From Boswellia sacra (taxonomy: Eukaryota > Streptophyta > Magnoliopsida > Sapindales > Burseraceae), in assembly GCA_013180625.2 (NCBI GenBank), contig SNVD02000269.1, positions 1 through 64,000 on the forward strand: a DNA stretch of 64,000 nt, written 5' to 3'. This document shows positions 36,160-48,922 of this stretch, piece by piece. The translations under genes were made by a program, and so were the position numbers. Every line of letters begins with the position of its first letter. Positions within the stretch are counted from its first letter, which is position 1. The notes beneath the pieces were generated by a model, which did not search any database, was not told the origin of the DNA, and saw nothing but the letters and a program-made list of their open reading frames with translations.

Positions 36160-39100
36160 ATGGAGGCCGCGGCAGGTGTCGCTGCCACACGCGGCGGTTC
36201 TCTCCCGACGCCTTCGTCGTCTTCCTCCTCCTCGCGCAAGGAGTGGCGGGCCGTCTCGGACCATCATCATCCCATTCGAAACGTCAGTGATGAGGTGGTG
36301 GTCTTTCGCTATTGCGCTGTTAGCATTTGTGTTTGCTTTGGTTTGCCGGGAAAATGTAGGAGTGTGAAAGTAATTGATATTTGAAAACATTAAGAGGATT
36401 TTTTTATTTTTATTTTTAATTTTTGTATTAAGAAATGGAAGGTTAGGGTTTACTGCAATGCCTTATAATCTGCTATTGTTTGGGATTTTATGTTTGATTA
36501 TGGTGTTGGTCATGGAGCTGAATGCACGTGATTTTAGTTTACTGAGTGGTGTTTGTATTGAGAATGTGTTCAGATGGTTTGGAAGTTTCGTAGACTGGTA
36601 GTGAGTGAAGTTGATTAACTTTGATCAGAATGTAGCTTTTTGTTTGCCTGCCGAGAAATTATGCAAAGAGAAATGAATAGTTAGGGAATAGGGATTCCGG
36701 CTTTGCTGTTGTAGTCAGAATGTAAGATATGCTTGCTTTGATGGGAATGTAGCTTTTTGTTTGGCTGCTGAGAAATTAGGGAGGCAGAAATGAAAGATTT
36801 GGAAAATTGGGATTTATATTTTACTGTTGTGCTTGATCATCAATATAATTGTTTTCATACAAATTCTTACATGAGTGATGTGAATTGAGCGTATGGTTTA
36901 TGAAGCATTAGTGCTCATGGCTTTTATTGATATTTTGTCTATGTCATTCATTGGAAACTTGTGATATACAGGAACTGGAACAAACAAAATTGGGGCAGTC
37001 TGATGAGAGAACAATATATGAGGTAAGAATTCTGATCTTAATGTGCAAGTTCTAGTGCAGAAATCACAAAGAGTGAACATGATTCGATGTTTATTTAAGG
37101 TGCAGCAAGGAAGAGAGCCGGCTGATGTGGACTTCTGTTCCATAACAATGGATGGAAGTTTGGACAATGACATATTGCAGCAGCGGCTTCATAGTGTTTC
37201 TAGACAAAGAGAGGAGCTGCAACGCATGGAGATTGAACTTAGAGCTCAAATGATTGCAAGAACTGAGATCATCGAAATGCAAAATAGTTTTGGATCTCAA
37301 ATCAAGGAGCATGCTAATGCTGCTGCCAAGCTGCAGGTTTGGATTTCAAATATGATGTGTTAAGAATGCCACCTTTTTTGAAGAAATTCTGCTTTTCATT
37401 TATGTTCTAACGTTATGATATTAAATGGCCTGCCATTTGAATTAAGTGCATTAATGCTTAAACCCTTATAATTTTTTTCATTGTGAATGTGACCGTTTTT
37501 ATTTTAGAAGACTGCTACTGATTCAAGATTATGAATTCACCCTTTACTTTCAATATTTCATTTAGATGCCTGAAATAGGCTACAAATGACTATCTATATT
37601 TGGTATTCTTTTATTTTATTTTTTGTTTTTGTAAATGGCTTTGTTTGACCAAGTCTACATTTCTTATGTACGGACCTTAATGTGGCTTTACTTGACTTTT
37701 CAGGAGCAACTTTTGGAAAGGGAACAGAGCATACATGAGTTGGAAAGAAAAATGGAAGAGAAGGACAGAGAGCTACATGCCATTAAATTGGACAATGAAG
37801 CGGTTTGTTAATTTGGTTAATGGGCTTTTTATTTTTTTAGTTTTTTGGATTATGCTTATCTATTATTTCTTCAATTATTTTCTAGGCCTGGGCTAAGGAG
37901 GACCTTTTCAGAGAACAGAATAAAGAACTGGCAACATTCAGGTTATTGTTTACCATAAGACCTTTATTTGTCTATTTAAGTCCATTTCTTTATTACCTTT
38001 TTTAGTATAACTTTTGTCTTTAGCTGAGTCATAGTTGGTGCAGGCAGTGGCATCTTGAATAAGGAATATCTTCACTATTTAATATCTCAGTCTGAATGGC
38101 TGTTTCTTGAATCATTTGCTTTATCTATTTATGCATGTTTTTCATGGACAAGAGTGGGTGGTCAAGTTATGGACAGTTTAAAAAGATTTGGATGGGTTTG
38201 TTCCTTTGCAGAATAGAACGTGATCATTCTGAAGCTGAAAGAGCCCAACACATAAAACAGATACATGATCTTCAAGAGCATATTCAAGAAAAAGACAGAC
38301 AGCTTATGGAATTGCAGGAACAGGTCTGTGCTTTGGCCTTCTTAAGTACTTGTAGTTCATTATTGAAATGGAAGTAAGGCAATATTTTTTGGTGCATATG
38401 CTAGAATGGTTATAAAATATTGTCAATTGTCATCTCAGTTGTATTTAATTTGAGACAAAAACACATTGACACAATTTGCTATATGGTATCTGGACGACTG
38501 TTGTTTACATTCTGTTTACAACATCATTCTTTGACTGGTGTTATCATATACTGCATATTGCTTATGAGGTGCTTTAGTAATAGTAATCTTGTTTTCCAGC
38601 ATAGAGCTGCTCAGGAAACAATTATTTACAAGGACGATCAACTGAGGGAGGCACAAGCTTGGGTTGCACGTGTTCAGTTACAGTCAAATACAAACCAGTC
38701 ATTACAGGCAGAACTACGAGAACGTACAGAGCAATTTAACCAGATCTGGCTAGGTTGGCAGAGACAGGTTGATTATCATGCATTTTTTTTTCATCTTTAG
38801 GGTTACTGGTTTATGTCTTGTTTTTTTTTCAATATAGTAGGGTGTATTTGTGTTTCACAAACTTTTTGTAGCTGAATATTGGAATTTTATGTCACTGACT
38901 TGGATCTTAGATTTCATTGTTTTTCCCTACATGATAGGAATTTTACCAATTTCATGCAATTTGGATTGATTTGTTTTCTGGGTTATTGATCTTAGTTTGC
39001 TGATATGGAGAGACTTCATTTGCATACAATACAACAACTTCAACATGAGCTGGCTGATGCAAGAGAAAGGAATGGAACTTTCACTGATGAGTCATGTGTG

Positions 39101-40917
39101 TCCCAGAAAAATTCTAAGGATGCAGCTCAATTTGGACAGAACAACGGAAGCCAATTAGATGCAAATGGAGGTGGCACAATGGGTGCCAATACTGGGGTCC
39201 TTCCGAATGGAAATTCAGATAATGCTGCGTCTTTTGCTTCATCTGGCAATTCATCAACTCAGGTAGTCTGTTTTTCCACATTTTCATTGCATATGTGCTG
39301 CAATGTGAAATTTTTTGTAGAGAACTTCTTGGAAATGAACACGATAGGAGAACAAAAAATGCAGGAGGTTTATTTAGTTTATTAACACTATAACTGAAAG
39401 CAAAGTTTATCTCTTTGTCCTTGAATTGGAGATGTTGATTTTTATTTGGTTTGATCCATCATAATTTTTTACATGCCTTTGGGTCTTGGTGAAGCTGTGA
39501 AGGTGATGTGGTGAAGTGGGATTTTAATAGGTTTATGCTTTGTTGTTGCTCAAGAAACACATAACAGGAAATTTATGTTTCAATAATTATCTCAATTATT
39601 GAAGTGTCTGTCTCGTGTCTAGGAGCATGGGTATTCGTGGTTAAGTAGTGAACTGGCAGAATATCCGATGATGACCAGTTTCTGAACTTTCAGAATGGAT
39701 TGATTTCCTTGGAAGACTACGGTTGAGGAAGTAGTAAAGATGCACTAAGCAAGGAAAATAAAGGAGATATCAAGGTTCATAAATGCTGAACTTGAAAAGA
39801 AGATAGGGTTTTGATTTTAATTTCGACATTGAAGAAGCAAGGATATTAGTTCGTAAAATATCTAAATAAGTTGTAGCATTGTGATTAATTTGCATTTATA
39901 AAAGGCATGTGATATGTAACGGTTACACACTTGCAGTTTATTTTTGTTTTTTTTTTTTTTAAGACAAACATAAATATTGATATCTTTTGTATGACATTAA
40001 ATTTGTGTTTAATATTAAATATATTTCACACATAATGATATTTGGTGAGGATTGAACATTTCTTTTTCCCCTTTTTCCTCTTCTTCTGTTTTGCAAGAGC
40101 TAATTGAGACCTATTTGTGTGCTTAGTATGGATTGTCCTTACGGTGGAAACTGTCTTCTGGACTGAGGTAGTATAAGATTTAAGTATTTTACATTTTCCT
40201 TGAAATAGAAGGGAAATGAGAGAAGCAGGGATAAAATATAGAGGATAGAGGAAGAACATTTCTCCTTCTTGTTTGCAAAAGAATGATGAGAGCGATACTC
40301 TCAAAAGAGTATGAGGAGAGGGAATGAAGGGGGAAGTTTGTGCCATTTTTGCAAATTGAGGGAACTCATTCTGTAGGAAATGACAGAGATGAGACTGAAG
40401 GCCTATCAAAGATAGATGGTTTATATTTTAATATAAATAAATGTGTACACTGTCAATATGTAGGGAGGTAATGGTCAAACTTGCATATAATTGTTTATCT
40501 TTGTTCTCTTTCTAAAACATGCTGATGGTTGGCTGTGACAATTCCCTCATCTTCATCTACTTCCATCCTATTACAAAAATGAACAGCAAGAACACTGATT
40601 CTTTGTCCTTTATTTCTCTTTTCTTTTGTTCCTACTCAGTAGTGTCCTAGTTCTAATTTCCAACCCATTTTCTGGTTTGCCACATTATCAGTCTGACCGC
40701 ATTCCTGGTGTTCCCATTGCTCCATCTCTACTTGGGTTGCCTACCTACATTCCACCTGGACAAGTGCCTACTCTTCATTCATTTATCATGCATCAACAAG
40801 GGCTTCCTTCACATGGTCCTCAGTCACATGTTGGGCATTTTCAATCGATGCCACAAATGTCATCACTGCAACAATGGCAGAATCAACAGGTGTTATCCTA
40901 TGAAAGCTTTTATATTT

Positions 40918-40948
<31 letters not shown>

Positions 40949-42612
40949 GCCTTCAGTGTTGAGTATTACTAGTGTAATTTTATTTCCTCCCTCAGGCTGT
41001 GTCTGAGGGTTCACAGATTTCTACTCCAAATCAACATGCATCATCCCAAAGTGATCAAAATCTTCTGAGGTCTGATGCAAAGTATGAATATGACATGTCT
41101 GTAAATGGACAAACTCTTCATTCAGGTTATCTGGATGTCCATATCAACCAAGGCACAGAGCCAGACTCTGTGATCTCTTCATCAACTGCAGAACCACAGG
41201 TTCTTGTCTTTGAAGATATTATTGCTTACCATATTGATTTTCTGTAGATCATTTCTGTTTGCAATTTTATAGAACTCCCATAATGCTTTTTTTACAGGTT
41301 CTTGAGTCAATGGATCGAAGCTACATGGTTGCCCATCATCAACCTGATCAGAACTTGCAACAAATTTCTTCCCAATTTCATGATGTCTTAAGATTGAATA
41401 CCCTTGAACAAAACAGTGAATCCAAGGTTTATCCTTATTTATGTTTATTTGGCTGGTTCAGTCTCTGTTTGGTTAGTACAAGTTTGGTTACTTAAATTGA
41501 TGCAGGAGCAGAATGATATGAACTCAGATGATCATGGACCTCAAAATGAAGTTGTGAAAGCAGAACAACCAACTGCTAGTGCATCGCCATCTGAGACTTC
41601 AATCAGTTCAGTCAATCTTAGTGAAACCACAATTAGGAATGACACTGGTGCGGCTTTGCCTGAAGCATTGATCTCAACTGCACAGATGAATACACTGATG
41701 GGAGGAAAGACTTCAGAGACTTCTCTCCTTGATGAACGATCCCTATTGGCTTGCATAGTTCGCACAATCCCTGCAGGCGGGAAGATTCGGATCAGTTCGA
41801 CGGTAATGAGTTTCAATCAAATACTTGTTAGCGATTATAGATAGCAAGGCATTTGCTACATGCCCAAACTTAGTTTTGATATAGTATCTTTGCTATTTGT
41901 AACAAGTACAGCTACCAAATAGGCTTGGCAAAATGCTTGCACCTTTACATTGGCATGATTACAAGAAACAATATGGAAAGCTAGATGATTTTGTGGCCAG
42001 CCACCTGGAAGTGAGTTTCTTGGAAGTTGAATTTATATGTTTATAAATATCACATAGGACATATCTTCTGAGAGCCCCATATTTATTATTGCAGTTATTT
42101 GTCATTGAGGGTGACTATATTCAGCTTCGAGAAGGAGCACAAGAAATGATAGCTGCTACAGCAGCTGTTGCCAAAGTTGCTGCAGCAGCTGCGGCATCTG
42201 CTCCATATTCCTCATTTTTGCCTTCTGTGGCCGTTACTCCAATGGCACAATCTCGGCTGAAGAAGATTCCTTCAATTGATTCCAACTCTGTGATTCAGAA
42301 TCAGCATCTTAATGGTGTTAGTTTCGGTATGGCTGGAGGTCTCTCAAATGTTAAGATTTTAAGCAAATCTAGAGATCCATATGAACTAAATGGAGCAAGT
42401 TTTGAGAGATCAAGAGTGATAAATAATCAAAGCAAGGGCTCAACTCAAGGAAGGCCTAATTTCGTTGGAAAACAGCAAGGCAGGTATGGCTTGAACACTT
42501 CGAGAGCCTACATCCTATGGTATCTTAATATCTTAGTATGTAGAAGAGCTTATTGGTTTAATGTTTATGATTTGTCAGGGCAACTGGTGCTGCATTAACC
42601 TCCCGCAGATAG
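36160..42612 (+). CDS. 824-aa coiled-coil protein with LOTUS-like C-terminal segment
   Basis: Fifteen exons join without a stop: 36160-36294, 36972-37022, 37100-37336, 37704-37802, 37886-37941, 38212-38323, 38600-38767, 38996-39262, 40692-40889, 40996-41199, 41298-41426, 41506-41802, 41912-42010, 42095-42483, 42579-42612 (2,475 bp). Residues 1-45 are Ala/Ser-rich. About 75-325 is Glu/Gln/Arg-rich, heptad-like coiled coil (RQREELQRMEIELRAQ; ELERKMEEKDRELHA). About 330-620 is low-complexity Ser/Gln/Asn. Residues about 629-708 (IVRTIPAGGKIRISSTLPNR, then YGKLDDFVASHLELFVI) resemble an OST-HTH/LOTUS winged helix, followed by an Ala-rich tail and a basic end. I recognise it as a conserved plant family without a firm function, so I give no symbol. 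The LOTUS reading would suggest RNA binding, but that is inference. The acceptor of exon 3 could instead be after 37,105, removing two residues. Confidence 0.85.
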
Positions 42613-43249
42613 TAAGTGGAGTAATAATTATTATGAAATTTGGCTGTTAATTTTAGTTTTGCTTGTATGCTTTTAAAGGACCATTTCTCTTGTCTGTTGC
42701 ATAAGTATTTTATTTTTATTGCCTGATTTTACGCTATTATCCTTTGCCTAATGGCTTACGCATGAGTCTGATGCTAACTTATCATATCTACCATCTCTTT
42801 AATTTCGAGTAATTGGGGTATGTTAAGCTTTTTCAGGGTCCTCACACTGTGACCAACTAATTTTTTTAAGCTAGTGGTGGTTTTTTACCTAATATTTTAG
42901 GTATAAAGCAACATGTGATCAGCCCATGTCAGGACATGACCTTTTTTTTTTTTTAAATTTTTTAGTTTTAATAAATGGATTTGAAAAGGATAAATTACAT
43001 TTTCTGGCTTCTACTTCTTTTCCTCCCTTTTTGGTATAGAAGAGCTGTGAACTCATGATTTTAGTTGACATGGCAATAATATTCTTGGCAATTATTTGTA
43101 GGGTATGGGTTTTGATGCTTGAAAAATTGCAGTTTTTAAAATGCCATACAGATCATTACCTCAGTGCATATTTATTGGGTCTGATTAGCATACTCGTTTT
43201 TGTTGTAGCTGCTTGTTATAATCTTTATTAACGTATTTTATTTGGGCAG
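42612..43249 (+). other. Probable 3'UTR intron that splits the stop codon
   Basis: After CGC AGA TA there is a strong donor (GTAAGTGG at 42,612), and a T-rich stretch ends in TTTGGGCAG at 43,249. Splicing joins TA to G of GATAGATGGG, so the stop remains TAG whether or not the intron is removed. This is inferred from splice consensus only. Confidence 0.5.
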
Positions 43250-44756
43250 GATAGATGGGACTGCGTAAGTAAGTCATGATTATGGAGGTGGATCATCACA
43301 CAGATCTGAGAATATTTTGGAATTGGTTGTGGTAGAATGCCCTATCATATTGGAACTACCAGCAATTTTTTGCATACTATATGATTCTCAGATAGAAACA
43401 GCCTGCTCATTTTAGTTTCTTTTCATTGTTTTTGCTCTCTGCTCTGTTGGAAAATGATCTGATTTACTGTGTTTGCATATACTTAAGATGGCAGTCATCT
43501 TGCAGTGATATTCTTGCACACAGTTGCATTGTGCATCTGATTGCTCATGGTTGTTTGTTTGCTCGGTTTTCATTATTTGGCAATCTTGATTTTCTCCATC
43601 AGCTTAGTTCTCCAGTTGGCTTGTGGCAAATTTTATTATCATGTTCTAGTTTGCCGCAATTTTGTTATGCTAAATGGCACAACTTTTATAAAGCAATTTC
43701 CGAACAATTGCATTTACGGCATTTTGACCGTTGTTATTTATTTTAGGATTGAACTACGTGCTTTCAACAACCACCCAACCTTTTTTTGAGACTTTTTTCC
43801 CACCTTTGTGCACTCGGTGCAGGTGCAGGTAGCTGGAGCCTTTGCTTTAAATTGATCATTTGTAAGATGCATTTATTATGCATATCAGATTTAATCTTAA
43901 ACATGCAAAATATTTTGATTTGATAGTGTTAAAAAAATGGTGCTACATATATACGCTTTCCCGTTGCTGGCCTCTTTAAGTGGAGTTCTAAGTAATCGAT
44001 AATCCTACGCTTATAGTCTATGCTGTTAATGGCGGGGCAAGCCACCTAAGATTTTAATTGGTTATAAAATGAAATTTGCTGAAGAAAATGTCAAATACGG
44101 ACCCTCTCATGCAAGGGTTTGCGTGTCAGGCACGATGGAACTTCGGCATGCTTTGCAATTAATGAAAAGACAGATTTCGTTTATTCAATGTTTCAATTCC
44201 AAGCCCAACGTTGTTCGGTAAACAGGCATTACAGGTATGAAGTACAACGTCGAATTGGTGATGTGAAAAATGATTTAAATAACGTTCTTTTGTTCTGATT
44301 TTAAAGCACTATTGAAAAGAACAATATTATACATATAAATGTTTACGAGGTAACGTACAAAAAATATCAATTAACAAAAGTTTTAAATATGTAATATTAT
44401 TCTATATAAATTTATATATCCGATTTAGTAATAAATTATCGTTTGGGACAAGAATCAAAGACTAAAAAGCAAGTTTCATCTTTTTTTTACTTTTAATTTC
44501 AAGTTGATCCCCTCAAATTACCATAACCATAATTGCTATCTAATTAATATTGATAACGATGGCTATCCATTTTAGGTCTGTAAACAAGAATTCCAATTTT
44601 GTAACTGACAGAAAAAGTCGAATGCCAAAACAAGGCACCTTCCATAACCTATTCAAGGTAATTAGCTTCAAAGAGAAATGCAATTAGGTAGTTAGAAGAA
44701 AGCAGACTTGATAAAGCTTCCTTCACACATCTAGACTTGTCAGCAGTTAGTGAACT
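43250..44756. other. 3'UTR and convergent intergenic region
   Basis: Holds the 3'UTR of the gene ending at 42,612 and the 3' end of the minus-strand GIF gene. Open stretches near 43,426-43,789 have no coding character. No repeat or RNA gene is seen. Confidence 0.6.
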
Positions 44757-47173
44757 TTATGCTTCAGAATTTCCACTGTTATATCTAGATGCTGACTTTC
44801 CAAAGCCATCTCCAGCTCCAGCCTCCATGAAATCTGGCTCCATTCCTTGCATGTTTGTGAAACTGCTTCTGGGTTCAGTTTGCATGGCCTGATACATGCT
44901 ACTAGAGGTACCAGGTCGCATGCCCATTTGGCCTTGGATGAGTTGCTGTTGTTGTACATAATGCAGCTGATTATTCAACTGCGAAGGAGACTTTGATGCT
45001 GAAAAACCTTGTTGTCCAGTGATTGCAGCCTGAGAAGGGTGCAAATAATGCTCTTGTTGCTCTGAAGACTGTGGAGGCATCTGCATCTTTATCAGAGGAA
45101 AGCCACGTATTACTTCATCAGTACCAGTAAGTTCTGGATGGGCAACACCCCGCCATGCACACACAAATAAAGGTTTTGAAAGAGCAATCATTACTCTATT
45201 AGCCGACAAACCTGAGAAGGGATTCTTGGTGCTTGGGGTTGAGCATCAGCTATCCTGGCTAGAAACATCAAGTTATTTTGCAGCTGCGTTTGGTACCTGA
45301 CTCTTTTAAGATATCATATGTTGGTTAAACATGTTGTATACACTATTCAAAACCTAAAGATCAGCTGCCCGAATTAAACGCTATAAGCAAAAGTCATCTT
45401 TCATTCTTTCTTTTTGTGGAAACAGCAATAAGGCCAGGCAAGAAAAGCAGAGATGCTATTGATACCATAGAATCACCATAAAGTACTTAGTTCCAATTCC
45501 AAATAATGCAAACCACTTTGAAAACAAATTAAGAATGACCTTATCACACAATATGGGGAGGCCAAACTATAATGACATTGATGAATTGAGAGCACCAAAT
45601 AGTCATACTTAGGAAACTTAGAACCTTTCATAAGCATATTTTCTTCAAACCATGCTTTTCTCCCCTAATTGTTCTAGTGTTTTTGGGCATTTAAACTTGT
45701 ATACACTAGTTTTGAAACCTTCATATTAGTCTAAATGTGCATCAGTTTTTCTCAATTCTTTGCTCCCGTTTTGATCATAATAACAGGACAGATTTTGTAT
45801 ATGTGAAGTAATCATAAAGTGATAAGAGATCTGACAAATCCCTGACAGCTAATTCGAAGATCACTTATAATGAAATTTCTACTTGATTTAGGAAAATTTA
45901 TACTTTTAAACTCTGAAGAATAAGAAGCCAGTGACCATTCACAATATCCAAAGTGCATATTGGTTAGGTTGGGACACAAGTAATAGAATGATGATCCCTC
46001 AAATGCACAAACAGATATTTTTCTCAGAAAAATCATACAAAGTGATCATAGATGAACAATCTTCCTCTGATCCACAAGGAGAGGATAACCTGCAAAATGA
46101 ATAATGCTACAAATCCCATTACAATCCAAAATTTTTTTCCATTCCAAATGATAAGTCTTTGTATGTGGCACTGACATGCAAATGATATCAATATCAAATA
46201 GGACGGCACATCATTTGAAATGAAAATCTTGAGATATCACTTAAGATGTGTAAGACAAATCTACAGAGAAAAAGATAACACACAGCAAGATATCGTATGA
46301 CAACAATGATAAAAATTACAATAATCCACTTAGGAGATGGACTGAACCTCCAGGTCTCCCAAAGTTCAGCTCACAGCAAAGATCTTAAAAATAATTGGAC
46401 TGAATGCTGCAGGGACTGCGGGGCAATATTGTGAAAATGAAGAAAAGAAAAAACAGAGTGTATAGTAAATTGTCACTCACAAGGCACCCTCAGCAGACTT
46501 TCCCAGGTGTTTACTCTCCAGTATAGCCATAATCAACTGTTTGTTCTCATCCAGGCACTGCATCAAGCATAAAACAATATTTCGTTCAATAATAATTTAT
46601 TTATTTATTATTTTTAGAACTTCAACACATTGAATTTTCCTACTTTGGCTCCATTTTGCCGCACTACAATTCACTTCTCTGATACAATTCATACCCTGAT
46701 TACCTCCTCTAACCTTTACTTTACATGATAAATCACAAATTTTATTGAATTTCAGATGACAACAACCCACCAACACAACCTCATTGTTCATGTTTTCCAA
46801 GATTTCCAAACAAAGTCCAACCCATAAAACAAGATAACAGTTTTGATTTTATTATAATAAAACATAAACAGACACTACATTTTCAAAATATCATTTTTCT
46901 TGAACTAAGTGAGATGAGATCAACAACAGAACCCACCAATAATATTATATTCAATCAAACTATTTATAACAAAAGCAACCAAAGAAGAATCATCAAGGTG
47001 TTCTATTACAATGCAAAGTAAACAAAACCCATCGTACAACAAAAATTTGAGCTGCATGTACACAAAAATAAAATAATGTTAATAATAAAAATTGGTTTTA
47101 TTAGATGTACCTTTTGAATCTGTTCAGTAGTGACATCCATCGGAGAAGGGAACATCTCAACTGGCTGCTGCAT
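44757..47173 (-). CDS. GRF-interacting factor (SSXT/SNH co-activator), 184 aa
   Basis: Four exons on the minus strand: 47173-47111, 46557-46481, 45296-45212, 45086-44757 (555 bp, phases consistent). Residues about 13-70 form the SNH domain: DVTTEQIQKCLDENKQLIMA, then LYQTQLQNNLMFLARIADAQ. In GIF/AN3 proteins this domain binds the QLQ domain of GRF transcription factors and couples them to SWI/SNF chromatin remodelling to promote organ growth. The C-terminal 109 residues are Gln/Met/Gly/Ser-rich (QQQQLIQGQMGMRPG), as expected for the QG domain. Length is close to GIF2/GIF3 types. The residue usually Tyr in QKYLDEN is Cys here, and AECAQ reads AEGAL. An in-frame ATG at 47,206 would add 11 residues. 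The 5' flank carries a hAT-like element within 0.8 kb. Confidence 0.88.
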
Positions 47174-47193
47174 TTTTTTTTTTTTTGGGGGGG
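47174..47193 (-). repeat. C7A13 homopolymer run directly before the GIF start codon
   Basis: On the coding strand the ATG at 47,173 is preceded by seven C and thirteen A with nothing in between. This lies between the conserved start and an upstream in-frame ATG (47,206), so length changes in the run alter the frame of any N-terminal extension. Confidence 0.9.
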
Positions 47194-47206
47194 CACTTTC
47201 ACTCAA

Positions 47207-47978
47207 CAGTCACTGGACTAGCCTCCCAGGTGACACGCTCGCGCTGATGTTATGTCCTCGTATGACCAAAAGCGTGAGAGAATTTGCCAAAAGCAACCCA
47301 ATAGATTTTTATTTATTTTTTATTTTTTATTTTTAACGTTCAATGATCTTTACAAAACTATCTATTTAATATTTTGAATGAACAAAAATACCCCTATATC
47401 TCTTTATTAGAATACAGGATGATTCTTTACTGTATGATAACGAGAGAGTTTACCGTACATCCGCTAAACCTAATCAAATTAGAGATAAGACTAAACTTAT
47501 AATTTATTTATAACGAATTCTCGTGCAAACCTTACCGAAGAAATAATTATCATATCATATATTATGATTTTACTTATTTATTTTTTTATTCTTCTTTCAA
47601 TAATTTTTAATCAACACAAGTTATATAAAATTAGCAAATTATATAAAGCTAGTTGTAGAATTTATTTGTAAATATAGTAGCATTACCCTTGAATTAAATT
47701 ACCACGTGATGTAGTAGATGGATAAATACTTGACAAATGGAAAATTGTAGAGGCATTGAAGATCGAGAAAAATGGAAAAAGGTGAAAGTAATTAAAAAAA
47801 TAATTCATGGTCAATTTCATGTTAGATATATTTGGTATTTAATTGGGTGATAGGTTTTTCTGAATAAGGGTAATCTTACAATTGTAAGCCAAGGTATTAA
47901 TACTTTGAGGTTCGTGTAGTATTAAAGATTGTATTTAATTATTTAAAATTTATTGAAAGAAGAAACTTATTAACTAAC
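47207..47978 (-). other. Upstream region of the GIF gene
   Basis: About 110 bp of moderately GC-rich leader or promoter, then AT-rich sequence up to the hAT-like element. No gene. Core promoter elements are not clear. Confidence 0.5.
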
Positions 47979-47986
47979 AAAGCCAT

Positions 47987-48914
47987 TAGGGATGGCAATT
48001 TGTGTTCGCGGGTCGTATTTGTGTCGTGTCGAATTGTGACACGGTAAGGATTGACTTAACACGAACACGACTCGTTTATTATTTGTGTGACTGTGACACG
48101 ACACGAACACGACACGATTATTAAACGGGTAATACGACACGACACGCTAATACGAGTAATAAACGGGTCGTAATCGTGTTAGACACGAACACGACCCGTC
48201 TAACACGATTAAGACACGTTTACATTATTGACACGATTATGACCCGTTAACACGATTATGACACGTTATATAATTAGGTTTCCAATTTTTGTTAAATGAC
48301 AAAAATATCATAAGATTTAAAATTTATTAGGTTTTTAAAATTCTGTTTTTATTTTAAAATTTGGATACATGTAGGGACTAAAATGTCTAAAAAGTTTAGT
48401 ATTTTTAAATTTAATATGTAATCGTATCAATATTCGTGTTAATCGTGTTATCGTGTCAATCGTGTATAATATGTATTCGTGTTACTTGTGTCATAATCGT
48501 GTTCGTGTCATAATCGTGTCGTGTCATAATCGTGTTCGCGTGTTGAAAACTCTCAACCCGAACACGACACTATTATTAAACGGGTTGACATCTTCGACAC
48601 GAACACGAATATTTTTTTTTTTTGTAAACGAGGTGTCTGGGCCAGCTTACGCGCACCACGACTAATCCTCGGAGGAGACTAGCGCAACCACAACCCACTG
48701 TCACGGTCTCCCACTTAAATCATGGAGGAGGCCATTGTGGAGACTTGAACCCAAGACTTCACCATTGGTGCTGTACCAACTCCATCCTGACCCGTTTCAC
48801 CACTTGAACCAACCCATTGTGGGTAGTAACACGAATATGCCAAAACCCAAACCTGCTTAAACCCGTGTCGTGTCAAGTCGTGTTCGCGTGTCATGTCGAA
48901 AATTGCCACCCCTA
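47987..48914. mobile_element. Non-autonomous hAT-like element 2 (928 bp), CACGAACACG-rich ends
   Basis: A perfect 8-bp direct repeat AAAGCCAT flanks it (47,979-47,986; 48,915-48,922). Termini are TAGGGATGGCAATTT and, inverted on the right, TAGGGGTGGCAATTT. Both sides carry dense arrays of CGTGTCGTGT/ACACGAACACGAC words in both orientations, the arrangement expected for transposase-binding subterminal repeats. No transposase is encoded. A SINE is nested at 48,613-48,827. Confidence 0.9.
48613..48827 (-). mobile_element. tRNA-derived SINE nested in hAT-like element 2
   Basis: An 11-bp perfect TSD AACACGAATAT lies at 48,602-48,612 and 48,828-48,838. On the minus strand the 215-bp insert starts near an A box (TGGTTCAAGTGGTG, 48,811-48,798) and B box (GGGTTCAAGTC, 48,752-48,742). 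It carries the phrase GTGCGCGTAAGCTGGCCCAG and ends in an A tail (T run at 48,613-48,623 on +). That phrase recalls the Au-type SINE family of angiosperms. Confidence 0.88.
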
Positions 48915-48922
48915 AAAGCCAT

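Noticed and set aside
36070..36390. Antisense 106-aa ORF over exon 1 of the 36,160 gene
   Set aside because: Shadow of GC-rich exon 1; Arg-rich low complexity, no family signal.
43426..43789. ORFs downstream of the 824-aa gene
   Set aside because: Lie in the probable 3'UTR, with Cys/Leu/Phe-rich composition typical of non-coding T-rich DNA.
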